DNA from: Xestospongia muta
Lineage: Eukaryota; Porifera; Demospongiae; Haplosclerida; Petrosiidae
Direction: 5' to 3'
Length of the DNA stretch: 64,000 nucleotides
Assembly (NCBI GenBank): GCA_963693285.1
Contig: OY848920.1
Coordinates: 10,166,182 to 10,230,181 of the forward strand
The notes below the pieces were generated by a model. That model had not been told where the DNA came from. It ran no database searches and saw nothing but the letters and a program-made list of their open reading frames with translations. This document shows, piece by piece, positions 35,401 to 47,519 of the stretch. The first letter of the stretch is position 1; every line of letters begins with the position of its first letter. The position numbers and the translations under genes were made by a program.

Positions 35401-36895
35401 TACGAGCTAACTGAGGACTGAGGTCAGGATAACAATATCGAAGGAAGGTTTTTAATTTTTCTAAATTTATAGACGTCTCTTCAATAGCATCTTGGATTTC
35501 ACTAAATGTTGTTCCAAATTTTACTCTCATTGAATTAAATGTGGGACTCATACTTCGTGGAACAAAAATCCCATCTATGATATAGTAAATATTATTACAT
35601 GAATATACAGGATATTACCTTGAACAGACTCATTGCTTACATGAGATAGACTGTGAGAAGATACTACAATAAGAGATATAACAGGATAATAATATTAATA
35701 CTAACAAATTATACCTTCACTGAGTAATGGTTTAGTGTGTGTTGTTCTGTCTTCAAATGATTGCTCTATAATTTTAGTAATATTTTAAAATTACATTATG
35801 TAATCAACTTTATAACTTACTGTAGTCATTCATTATGACATCACCTAATTGTATATTATCAGTGAATCTTTGAAGTACACTGGCAAACACTTTTAGGTTC
35901 TGATAGTTGCTATGGACAGCACCACGTACAGCTTTTAGTAGTGACATTAATGGCTGAGTAGATATAGTTAGTGTATCATCTGAAATGACTCCCTCTCCAT
36001 GAAGTAGTTCTGCTACTTGAACTGGATATTGAAGAGATTGAGAGAGAGTACCATAACGACAACGTAAAATGTCACTGGCATGATCTTCACAACTACTATG
36101 ACCTGTCATGACTACCTCTTGAACATTAGCTATTGTTGTCTGGTCTTCTGGAAATTTTTGACCTTTTAATAATGAAATGTCAAAATAAATTATTAAAAAT
36201 TAATGATATCTCACTATATTCACTGATAATTCTCTCAGATAGAACTTTCATCTCCTCAAACTTGGACAGTACTGTAGCTACTACTTTCAACTTCTTGTGA
36301 TCTGAAGATACTGCTGTATGTATAGCAGATAACAGAGTTGTCTTCTTCTCATTCAGAATACCCTCCATTGTCTCCATTACATCAAGTGTTTCTTCACTGA
36401 TACATCTCTCACTAAATAAGAGCTGGGACACTTTTACAGGATTGATCAGACACTGTGATAGTGTATCAGTATGGTGCCAAAGAATAACAATTGCTTCAGT
36501 AGCTGAGGAGTCCATTCCTGTAATAAAAATAATGACACACACTATCTTATCAACATGATTCACTCACCATCAGAGATACAACATTTTCTTAAAATGACCA
36601 ACTCATACTCATGAGCAATAGTGATTTCTTTGATGACTTCCTTCCTTAAAGCATCTACCACTTGTCTTCTGTTAGCATTAGGGTTAGTATCTAACCACAA
36701 CTCAAACATTCTTGATGTTTTGTAAGTAGAATCTTCTGGTAACTTTTGAATATCATCTCGCAACTTCTTAGGATCCAGTTTTAGCTGAATTCCTAACTGA
36801 TACCATTTACTACCAATACGAATATGTTCACATAATTCATCAAGAGTTGGTTTCTCTTCTGATAACTTCTCAAAAGAAAGATTTTTTGCAGCCAT
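32499..36895 (-). CDS. U6: intact 1,030-aa death domain-CARD-like x2-coiled coil-LRR protein (type A)
   Basis: Exons are 36895-36568, 36517-36215, 36162-35821, 35765-35715, 35663-35619, 35574-34901, 34842-34725, 34639-34577, 34485-34348, 34303-34196, 34134-34072, 33791-33726 and 33292-32499 (3,093 nt, in phase). The middle cassette is type A, as in U0 and U2. Two splice features are odd. A 5-bp deletion removed the usual acceptor of the linker exon; the next AG, at 34135, keeps the frame and drops six codons. The unit also has an extra acidic exon (ESPDDILKDSDDKESEDKES) before the LRR exon, also found in U4 and U7. The LRR exon differs from that of U4 by only a few bases. Confidence 0.85.
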
Positions 36896-36948
36896 TGCTT
36901 CTTCGTTGGAGATAATACGCCCACTACTGGTGATCTTTTGGGTGGGGC

Positions 36949-37410
36949 TGACATAGCCCAACCGCTCCTAGCCGGAGGAACAAATGCTTATAATATTCAT
37001 AATGGGCGTGGTCCATAATCATTATAATTATGGATTTTAAATGAATAATAAACAGTAATAAAAGATAATGCAAATTATATTGTTGCTCAGTTCGGATAAA
37101 TGAGAGCTGTGATGAACTCAATCTAATCTAGGAAACACTTGCTTTACAAACACAACTCTTAAGACAATCCTTATATTCTTTTCCTACAAGAATATATAAA
37201 TAAACATAAAGAATGCAATAAGAATTGTTATTGTCAATATCATAATGATATAAATGTACTCTTACCTACATTATACTGCATATACTTGATAAAAAGATTG
37301 TAGAATCTCTGCATACAGGAGGGGGCTAAGGTGACACAGCCAACAGAGATCTACAATCAACTGAACAGTAATGGACAAAACTAATATGAAACAAATTATA
37401 TATTTTATAG
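36949..37410. other. Non-coding start of the second alternative intergenic segment
   Basis: Homologous to 9,152-9,602. A 65-codon minus frame (37121-36924) overlaps it but has no support from the homologous copy. No gene is seen. Confidence 0.4.
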
Positions 37411-38055
37411 AATTCATTTCACACTGGTCTCCAGGTGATCAGGAATATGTCCATGAATATCTTACTAAGTTCTTCTTCAAATCAAAGAGACGTAGTTATA
37501 GTCAATATTAGTGCTTTTGATATATTAATTTAATCGTAAATGACACCAGTGTACACAAATTAACTGATACTACAATAACTACTACTAGTAAGAACACATA
37601 TGTATATAAAATGTATATTTAACATAATACAATTGAATATCTAAAATGTGGATTGTCCAGATTTTCTTAAAGTAACCAATCAAATCTACAAGTAGTTGTT
37701 CAATCAGGTATGACATTAACAGTATTATTTATTAATATGTTGATTTTCAATCCAAGACACTCCACTATACTGACTCATTTAATCCATCATCTGGGTTTTA
37801 CTATCTTAAGAAGATCATGTTAGTGGGACACAAGTTAACTCCTAACTAACCATTACTCCTAAATATCATATATACATATAGTCAACTCATAAGTCATTGA
37901 TATATGTTAGAGAAAAGTGAGTCATTTCAATGGAATAATTGGAAGGTAGATCTACACTGGGTAAGACAGTCATTAATAATAATCATATACTGGTAAATGT
38001 ATAGAATGCTCCAGTTCAAAAGAATGGTTCTGACTGTGGAGTCTTTGCTATAAAA
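37411..38055 (+). pseudogene. Ulp1/USP-like protease exon remnants, second copy
   Basis: The same exon-like pieces as at 9603-10245. The USP-like piece has decayed (GDQEYVHEYL in place of GDQEDAHEYL). The His-Trp piece ends before GTAAGA at about 37,960. The active-site piece reads PVQKNGSDCGVFAIK and ends before GTGAAT, where the other copy has GTGAGT. These differences suggest relaxed constraint on this copy. Confidence 0.5.
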
Positions 38056-38369
38056 GTGAATATAGTGAATCATTTTATAGTTATTTCAAACACTTAACAA
38101 TTAGATGGCACTATATATTTTAAGTGAAGTAAAGCCTTGCTTTCAGTATGTATTAAAAAGTAAAGGTGTTGATTAATATGACAACACAATAGGACATATC
38201 TAGATTTAGATATGAAATTTTACATGAACTACATAACTCAAACTTATTGTATACAGTATACAATATAATACAGCTGATGTAATAATATCAGACTATAATA
38301 CCATTAGGTATGATACTGATGAGCAATTGAACTCCATTAGCAATGCAGCAATGGAAAAGTAAAAATTTA

Positions 38370-39350
38370 TAGCACCAATATCATCATCAACGTCATCACA
38401 ATCATCAGACTTAAAACGAAAGAAATCAAACTTTCAAACATCAAAACAAGCATATCCAACTCATGGTTCACTACTTCAATCTTTATTTAATGAACAGTCA
38501 CAACTTCCTAATGCTTTAACAAATAGAAGTAACAATAAAATTACACTGTCATCTCTTAAATCAAGTTCTATCAATAAATTAGGAAAAGAGAATAAGTCTC
38601 CTCTTTCTAAACCATCACAGCCTCACATTTACATTTGCCCTAAATGCAAGAAAGAATACCAACACAAACAAAGTCTTAACTAGCCACTGCTATCTTTTCA
38701 AGGACAAAAGAAGCTATAGTATACGTACAACTGATGGTAGATAACACAACTGAATCTTTAGTCTACAATGAGACAAGGTATGTAATAAAATTAGTAATAG
38801 ATGTTTAAAATTATGCATGATAATCTGTTAAAAATTATAAACTAGTCCTTCCTGTATGATCAAGTAGTATATTTTATTAGTCTACCTCAAATTTAAAATA
38901 TATAGTAACAGCTGGTACTACTTTATAGGTAAGATAAATTACATGTTAAGAAATCAGATAAAACATAACATTCTAAAATATAACAGATATATTAAAATGA
39001 GATAATTCCTACACTCTATCTTAAGAGACATTGTGATATTAATGATGTCATTATTACCTCAATATAATAATATATGATGTCATTACCTTAATGACTGATA
39101 TATGGAGGGAAAGAGAGGGTAATAATTGCTTCCAATTACTTTAACTCACTTCACATAATATTCCACATTTAATATACTGTTAAGGTTAAAGGTTTATATA
39201 TAAATTGTTCCTCTCTTGTCCTCAATAGAATCTCCTTTACAATAGTGATATGTACATTGTTCATAGAATATAGAGTAAGTTGAGGTCAATTAACATCATC
39301 CCATCATTTATTATGTTAGTGAGCAAACTTCTCTATATCAGAAATATCTA
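38370..39350. repeat. Zinc-finger remnant and recurrent array flank
   Basis: From 38,370 to 38,682 this is homologous to the Ser/Lys-rich finger ORF at 10,578 but lacks its ATG; it keeps CPKCKKEYQHKQSLN before TAG. From about 38,690 the recurrent flank follows, with the exon-like AIFS/PSTKEAI stretch partly disrupted, and stops near 39,350, where other copies continue to an LRR exon. Confidence 0.5.
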
Positions 39351-40460
39351 TATATTGTTGAACTGTAACAATATAAAATCAATTTTAGCTTGACCAACAG
39401 AACGGGTGCTTCTCACTTCACCTACATCTCATTTTGCCTACTAGGTAGGTAAAGTATCAGTTTGCCTACAATACTAACATCAATTATCAAGTATTAATTA
39501 TTTAATACAGAGCTACATACAAGATAACTACTGATAAATAGTCCTTTAGTGTGAAAATATTTTTAAAAAAATAATGCATTGATTGTAGATATTAACACTA
39601 TTTGTTCTTCATTTTAACTATGACATTTGCAACATAATGTCCTACAAGTATTCTGATTGGTGAGCTAATTAGTAGGTAATGTCAGTGTATAATTATGTAT
39701 TATTGATATTATAATATATAGTGTTTGTTCTTATTATTACATTCAACATAGTCCCTTCCTTTTATTGACTTCTGATATTATTGGGTCAGACATGTAGTAA
39801 AATGTTCTGTTGTTGGTATCAATGTGAAGCACATTTTAAAACTTTACAATTAATTAATTATTCATAAGGTGTGGTCATCATGTGGTCATATCCTTTTAAA
39901 TCAGTGCTTGTTCTTTTGAAAGTATTTTTTCTCTATTTCTGTTATGTCATGTTCAATAGTTGATATAGTTGATATTTATTGTTTGTATTTTGTGTTTTTA
40001 TACATATTTATTTTTGAGTTTAATTAAACCATTTAAACCTTCCTCTGTGTGTTTGTAGTTCCTTTAATAAATATTACTAACTCACAAAAGAGGAAGAGTC
40101 TAATAAACCATGTATATATCTATGTCCTTTGTCTTCACCAAACCTATATTGTATATAATTGTTATTGACCAGACTCTTCCTTAGAGAGTATTATAATATC
40201 CTCTAAGGAGACTAGTGACTAGATCATAACTTTTTAACTACATGACTGCATACAAGAAAGCAACCATTTTCTATGAGCATCTTGTGAAAACACTAGAGGT
40301 TGTCTTATGTGTGAAGGGGATAACTAATTGTTTGGGTCAATCGAAATATTATAATCCTAATTGTAGAAAAAATTGACTACAAAAATAAAGGATTAGATTT
40401 CTAGGGTATAAATAGCAACTTTTCTACATTGCATTTGGTTCATTGTGTGATTCTATAGTT
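39351..40460. other. Unique intergenic sequence
   Basis: No gene is recognised. A small palindrome, TTTGCCTACTAGGTAGGTAAA-like, lies around 39,434-39,455. Part of the segment (39,770-40,100) resembles the expanded intron of U1. It is the sequence that replaces an LRR exon downstream of U7. Confidence 0.35.
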
Positions 40461-43400
40461 TCAATCATCATATTGTATGCTGACTGTTTTCCCAACAGCA
40501 AAGAGCTTGACATCGCTAGCACCTGCTCTATGCATTAGACTTGCACAAGCTCGAAGAGTAGAGCCAGAGATCCATATATCATCAATAATGTAGACCACTT
40601 TATCCTTGACTTTGGATGGATCTGTAACTTGGATAGTCTCCTCATGAAGACTTTGATCTCGTGGTCCACCTTGAGCTGACTTTGGAACTTTTCTTGTACG
40701 AATCAACAGGTCCCTACCGTCCTTTATGTTGCCATGAATAAGCCTTCCAACAATTGCATGCAAAAAATTTGGAGATGATTGTGGAGAATGACCTGGAGCA
40801 ATTGCTATAACAATATCTTTGTTATCTAGAATTCCTTTCAGCCAGTCTTTTATTCTCTGCTGAAGATCTTCAACATTATCGCTTTCATAGCCCATTTTCA
40901 GATAAACCAATGATTGTGAATCGCTTCCAGGATAGTGGTTTGGGTTTTTTCCGCCGTAGTATGGATGATACTCCATAAAGTAATCTTCCATTCCAAAACA
41001 CAACTTATTCTGTCTGAACTGTGTTTGTGTTCCTCGATCAGTTACTGGTATATGACCCTTTGATATGAATGCTAGATTTAGTAACATTGTCATATAATGA
41101 GAAGTGAGTAATACCAGTTACCTTTTAAGCTCTGCTTTAACTCCTCAATCTGTTGGTCTCTCTCTCTTAGCTGTAAAGTCAATGACATTATTATTTCTTG
41201 TGGTGTCTCTAGCTCTTTCTGTCTCTCAGCAGACACTGACTGTATATTCTTCTCAATAGCTTTATATAAAATGAGGATCTGATAAACTATGCATATACCT
41301 AATAAATGTTGTCTTTATCTATAAAATTCTTTTTAGATAAACCACACAACATTAACATATTAACATATATAACATTAAACAGACCCTTCATTAAAGGCTA
41401 TTATGACTAGTAACTTGATCATAAGCTCTTAATTTAAGCAAGTTTTTTTAGACTGTAACTAACTGGAGAGATACAAGTAGCAACCATTTTTCACAGGCAT
41501 CTTGTGCAAACATTAGATGTTATTGTCTTATGAGAGAAGTCTAATGCTATCAAGAAATATACATACCTACATACCTTTCATTGACTCTTTATCATCAGAG
41601 TCTTTCAATATGTCATCTGGAGATTCTATTAATAAAGACATTTATATTAGAATAAACCAGATTATTCATAATTTTTAATATTTATAATTTAAGGATTATC
41701 AATATATTATTACTGACAACACTATCACTTTGTGGTAGTAATTTATGACTGAATCATGACATCATTCAGTACAACCATTACTAGTAGACAAAACAAATTA
41801 CTGTAATGATACTAACATTGAAGAATGTAATGGATTGTATTAGTATATTACATCAATATACATTCTTTTTACTTTGTTATAATAATACAAATTACAATAT
41901 AACCTACTTGGATGAGGTAATGAACTGTCTTCTTTATCATCAACTGAACCCTTTAACTGATCTTTTAACTCTGATATTGATAGAGATTCTACAAGAGTAT
42001 TATAAGACTATTTATATATATTGAATAGTACTACCTGTAGTTTCAGTGATAAGTGATGTCTCTTCCTGACTGGACTGTGTTTGAGTCTCCTCAAGTCCTT
42101 GATCAGTTACTGGTTTACGAGTCTTTGATACGAACACTAGATCTAGTAACAATGTCATATAATGAGAAGTGACTAATACCAGTTACCTTTCAAGCTCTGC
42201 TTTAACTTCTCAATCTGTTGGTCTCTCTCCCTTAGTTGTAAAGTCAATGATGTTAGTATTTCTTGTAGTGTCTCTAGCTCTTTCTGTCTCTCAGCAGACA
42301 CTGACAGTATATTCTTCTCAAAAGCTTTATTAAAAATGAGAAGAAAATTAATCGTTAATATATTATGTAAAATACTGATAACATTGGACTTGTGATTGCT
42401 GTTGTATTAATTTACCTTCCTTTGTTTTCACAAGTGATGTTAAATTTTCAATTGTCTTTTCTTTCATTTCTCTCGTTTCTATATAAAGGAACATTAAGTT
42501 ATTAATCAGATATATCATATAATAGACAGCTATTAAATAAAACAGTAGTTGTACACAATATACCTTCATTTTGTCTGACAATAGATGACATTTGTATAGT
42601 CATCTTTTTCCGCATGGTTTGCTCTAGTTCCAGTCGACTTCTCAACTCCTTTGTGTTCTCTTCTACAATAGTTCTAACCTCCTATATATCAATAAACAAC
42701 ACATGTAGTAACTGTTGTCTAATACTACTCATCTCTTACCTTGTCTCTTCTGTGATCATAAATGATACAGTGACCAATTATAAGTTGTAGTAATCCTCTC
42801 CTCTTCACTGATTCAAGTGTCTCCTGAGCTTTGGCAATAAGTGAAGTTGTTAGACTGAGTGGAAAAAAACAAGTGACAATGATGGAGTTGCCTTTTGCTA
42901 AGTAACGAATCTCCACATCTCTTTCAAATGATTCTGAAAGGATATCCTCAATATCTTCTAATGTACAATCTTTAGGATTCCAGTTCAAGACAAAGACAGC
43001 TGTCTCACATTGGAGAAGAGCAGGAGCGTTTGTAACTTTAAAACTTTTGTTTAGACAAAGAGAAGCTTTTGTTTTTTTACAAAATGATTGAACAAAGTTC
43101 TTGTATGTTTGTATATGTGTCTCAGCTTCTTTGATTTTGAATCGTGTTACAATACCCTCTAAACAACTGATATTGATCAATGTACAATGATCATTAACAA
43201 CATCTAGAACATCATCAATGGAGTTAGAATGAGCTATTTGAGATTTGAGGTGGGAATAACCATCTTTAAGAAATCGTTTCAATTTATCCAGAGGTGGAGG
43301 TGTTATGTTGATAGCTTCTCGGATATTACTGAAGGCTATTGCATATTCTCTTTTAATTGATCCAAAAATACGCCCAAACTTTCGAGGAATCGTAACTTCC

Positions 43401-44867
43401 TTTAATACATTATCTGTAATTAGTAACAATAAATAGTTCTCCCATATTCTTGTAATACTAACCTTGACTTGAAGCTGAACTGTTTTCATTTGAAACTGTA
43501 GATAATGTTAGGTCTAATAAGTGATCTTTCAATGACAATTTATCAATATAAATAATTACCTTGACTTAAACTGCTATTAACTGAAGCTACTGATGTAGTA
43601 GTTGATGAATTATCTAATTTAACTCAATGATATTATGATCTTAATGTATCATATTATACCTTCACTAACTACAGTATTAATTGAGTGTACATCCAATATT
43701 TCATTATTAGGAAATGCCTTCTCTATGTCAATATTAGTGTTATGATTATAAATCATATGTACTTACCATAATCCTTCAACATGTCCTTAGCACATGGTAC
43801 ATTGTTAGTAAATTTTAACAGTACACTAGCAAATACTACAAGGTTACTATGGTTACTATGTATAGCATGACGTATAGCTCTTAATAGGACAAATAATGCT
43901 TCTACTTCAGATTGAGACTCTGCACTACTTTTTACCATAGACAATGTTGCTTGTGAAATAATTTTCTCTCCACAGAGCATCTCTGCTACTCTAATAGGAT
44001 ATTGAAGAGATTGAGAGAGAGTACCATAATGACAACGTAAAATGTCACTGGCATGATCTTCACAACTACTATGACCTGTCATGACTACCTCTTGAACATT
44101 AGCTATTGTTGTCTGGTCTTCTGGAAATTTTTGACCTTTTAATAATGAAAATGTCAAAATAAATTATTAAAATTAATGATATCTCACTATATTCACTGAT
44201 AATTCTCTCAGATAGAACTTTCATCTCCTCAAACTTGGACAGTACTGTAGCTACTACTTTCAACTTCTTGTGATCTGAAGATACTGCTGTATGTATAGCA
44301 GATAACAGAGTTGTCTTCTTCTCATTCATAATACCCTCCATTGTCTCCATTACATCAAGTGTTTCTTCACTGATACATCTCTCACTAAATAAGAGCTGGG
44401 ACACTTTTACAGGATTGATCAGACACTGTGATAGTGTATCAGTATGGTGCCAAAGAATAACAATTGCTTCAGTAGCTAAGGAGTCCATTCCTGTAATAAA
44501 AATAATGACACACACTATCTTATATCAACCAGATTCACTCACCATCAGAGATACAACATTTTCTTAACACGACCAACTTGTATTTATGAGCAACAGTGTT
44601 TTCTTCAATAACTTCTTTCTTCAAAGTATCTAAAACTTGTCTTCTGGTAGCATTAGGGTTGGTGTTCAACCACAACTCAAACATTTTTAATGTCTTGTAA
44701 GTAGAATCATCAGGTTGTCTACGAATATCATCCAACTTCTTGGAATCAAGTTTAAGCAGGATTCCAAACTGATACCATTTACCACCAATGTGAATATGTT
44801 CACATAATTCATCAAGAGCTGGTTTCTCTTCTAATATCTTCTCAAAAGAAAGATTTCTTGCAGTCAT
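40461..44867 (-). CDS. U7: intact 1,042-aa death domain-CARD-like x2-coiled coil-phosphoribosyltransferase fusion
   Basis: Fifteen exons join in phase: 44867-44543, 44490-44188, 44135-43767, 43722-43660, 43613-43560, 43495-43463, 43413-42740, 42681-42564, 42478-42416, 42324-42187, 42142-42035, 41988-41908, 41625-41575, 41259-41122 and 41071-40461. The N-terminal 790 residues match U3 and U5 (type B). A second copy of the coiled-coil exon follows. The last exon starts like the linker exon (FISKGHIPVTDRGTQTQ) and runs without a break into a type I phosphoribosyltransferase-like domain with the PRPP-loop motif VVYIIDDIWISGSTLRAC, an IAIAPGHSP loop and an LIRTRKVPKSAQGGPRDQ segment as in ComF-like enzymes. 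The usual acceptor of this exon is mutated to AA; an AG six bases further on keeps the frame. No LRR exon is present. Catalysis is unproven; the family uses PRPP. Confidence 0.8.
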
Positions 44868-44954
44868 TGCTTCTTCGTCAGAGACAACACAACCACTGGT
44901 GACCTTTTAGGTGAGGCTCACCTAACACCACACCTTCTGATATCTTTAACCCTT

Positions 44955-44988
44955 TTATGTCAATCTACACTGTTTTCAGACAATATCA
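44955..44988 (+). pseudogene. RABL3-like exon 1, left half at the transposon insertion
   Basis: The sequence up to CAATATCA is the start of RABL3-like exon 1, but the ATG has become CTG (CACTGTTTTCAG here, CAATGTCTTCAG in other copies). The exon resumes at 57,570 on the far side of the 12.6-kb transposon. Confidence 0.75.
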
Positions 44989-45075
44989 GGGTGGTTCTTG
45001 GTGTAACTTGCCTATGATGACATCATGTGACATCATTACTGTATTATAGGGGTTAAAAATAGTATTTGTATTGTT
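44989..45075. repeat. Left terminal inverted repeat of the transposon
   Basis: Unique-sequence part of the left end, from GGGTGGTTCTTGG to about TTAAAAATAGTAT. It contains two TGACATCA sites (part of GATGACATCATGTGACATCA), a CRE-like motif also found in the right end. Confidence 0.85.
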
Positions 45076-45098
45076 GGAATTATAGATAGAGACAGGTA

Positions 45099-47355
45099 TG
45101 TTTGGTAATACTGGTATTGTAGGTAATACTGGTATTGTAGGTAATACTGGTATTGTAGGTAACACTGGTATTGTAGGTAACACTGGTATTGTAGGTAACA
45201 CTGGTATTTCAGGTAATACTAGTATTGTTGGTAATACCGGTATTGTAGGTAATACTGGTATTGTAAGTAATACAGGTATTGTTGGTAAGACAGGTATTGT
45301 AGGTAATACTGGTATTGTAGGTAATACTGGTATTGTAGGTAATACGGGTATTTGAGGTAATACTGGTATTGTAGGTAATACTGGTATTGTTGGTAATACT
45401 GGTATTTGAGGTAATACTGGTATTGTTGGTAGACTGGTATTTGAGGTAATACTGGTATTGTTGGTAAGACAGGTATTTGAGGTAATACTGGTATTGTAGG
45501 TAATACTGGTATTGTTGGTAATACTGGTATTTGAGGTAATACTGGTATTGTTGGTAAGACAGGTATTTGAGGTAATACTGGTATTGTTGGTAAGACAGGT
45601 ATTTGAGGTAATACTGGTATTGTTGGTAATACTGGTAATGTTGGTAATACTGGTATTGTTGGTAATACTGGTATTGTTGGTAATACTGGTACTATTAGTA
45701 ATACTGGTATTTGAGGTAATACTGGTATTGTAGGTATTATAGGTAATACTGGTATTGTAGGTAATACTGGTATTGTGGTTATACTGGTATTTGAGGTAAT
45801 ACTGGTATTGTTGGTAATACTGGTATTGTTGGTAAGACAGGTATTGTAGGTAATACTGGTATTGTTGGTAATAATGGTATTGTAGGTAATACTGGTATTG
45901 TTGGTAATACTGGTACTATTGGTAATACTGGTATTGTTGGGAATACTGGTATTTGAGGTAATACTGGTATTGTAGGTAATACTGGTATTGTTGGTAATAC
46001 TGGTATTTGAGGTAATACTGGTATTGTTGGTAAGACAGGTATTTGAGGTAATACTGGTATTGTTGGTAAGACAGGTATTTGAGGTAATACTGGTATTGTA
46101 GGTAATACTGGTATTGTTGGTAATACTGGTATTTGAGGTAATACTGGTATTGTTGGTAAGACAGGTATTTGAGGTAATACTGGTATTGTTGGTAATACTG
46201 GTACTGTTGGTAATACTGGTATTGTTGGTAATACTGGTACTATTGGTAATACTGGTATTTGAGGTAATACTGGTATTGTAGGTATTATAGGTAATACTGG
46301 TATTGTAGGTAATACTGGTATTGTGGTTATACTGGTATTTGAGGTAATACTGGTATTGTTGGTAATACTGGTATTATAGGTAATACTGGTATTGTTGGTA
46401 AGACAGGTATTGTAGGTAAAACTGGTATTGTGGTTATACAGGTATTTGAGGTAATACTGGTATTGTTGGTAATACTGGTATTATAGGTAATACTGGTATT
46501 GTTGGTAAGACAGGTATTGTAGGTAATAATGGTATTGTTGGTAATACTGGTAATGTAGGTAATAGTGGTATTGTAGGTAATACTGGTATTGTAGGTTATA
46601 CTGGTACTATAAGTAATACTGGTATTGTAGGTAATACTGGTATTGTTGGTAATAATGGTATTGTTGGTAATACTGGTATTGTAGGTAATACTGGTATTGT
46701 GGTTATACTGGTATTTGAGGTAATACTGGTATTGTTGGTAATACTGGTATTGTAGGTAATACTGGTATTGTTGGTAAGACAGGTATTGTAGGTAATACTG
46801 GTATTGTTGGTAATAATGGTATTGTTGGTAATGCTGGTAATGTAGGTAATAATGGTATTGTTGGTAATGCTGGTAATGTAGGTAATAGTGGTATTGTAGG
46901 TAATACTGGTATTGTAGGTTATACTGGTATTATAAGTAATACTGGTATTGTAGGTAATACTGGTATTGTTGGTAATAATAGTATTGTAAGTAATACTGGT
47001 ATTGTAGGTAATACTGGTATTTGTGGTAATACAGGTATTTGAGGTAATACTGGTATTGTTGGTAATACTGGTATTGTTGGTAATACTGGTATTGTAGGTA
47101 TTATAGGTAATACTGGTATTGTTGGTAAGACAGGTATTGTAGGTAATACTGGTATTGTTGGTAATACTGGTAATGTAGGTAATAGTGGTATTGTAGGTAA
47201 TAATGGTATTGTAGTAAGACGGTATTGTTGGTATTACTGGTAGTGTATGTAATACTGGTATTGTAGGTATTAAATTTATTGGTATTATTGGTATTGTTGG
47301 TAATGCTGATAATATAGGTTATACTGATAATATAGGTAATACTGGTACTTTAATT
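45099..47355 (+). repeat. Left 18-bp satellite array (GGTAATACTGGTATTGTT)n
   Basis: About 120 copies of an 18-bp unit made of two related 9-mers, GGTAATACT and GGTATTGTN, with variants GGTATTTGA and GGTAAGACA. Unit variants form higher-order blocks (repeated GGTATTTGA-containing stretches near 45,400-46,260). It ends in degenerate copies near 47,280-47,355. Open frames through it (GNTGIV hexapeptides) only reflect the 18-bp period. Confidence 0.9.
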
Positions 47356-47519
47356 ACTTTAGTTTGATGGTTATTTTATTATTATTTTGTTTGTATTGCA
47401 AGTAGGACTGGTTATTTTATTAACTTAGTAAGGTTTATATCATGAACACTTGATAAACTAAATTGAACGTGATAATGATTAAATGAACTCTTTGCTAGAC
47501 TACATATTTGAAATAAATG
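47356..47519. other. Spacer between left satellite and ATPase gene
   Basis: Unique AT-rich sequence holding the likely 3' end of the ATPase transcript. No gene is seen. Confidence 0.4.

Noticed and set aside
39434..39455. Short palindrome TTTGCCTACTAGGTAGGTAAA-like as a transposon end
   Set aside because: No partner end or target duplication is found nearby.
45098..45733. GNTGIV-repeat frames on both strands at the left satellite
   Set aside because: The same satellite period; the frames break at each GGTATTTGA variant.
45099..47355. CRISPR-like array
   Set aside because: Units are contiguous 18-mers without unique spacers, and the context is eukaryotic.
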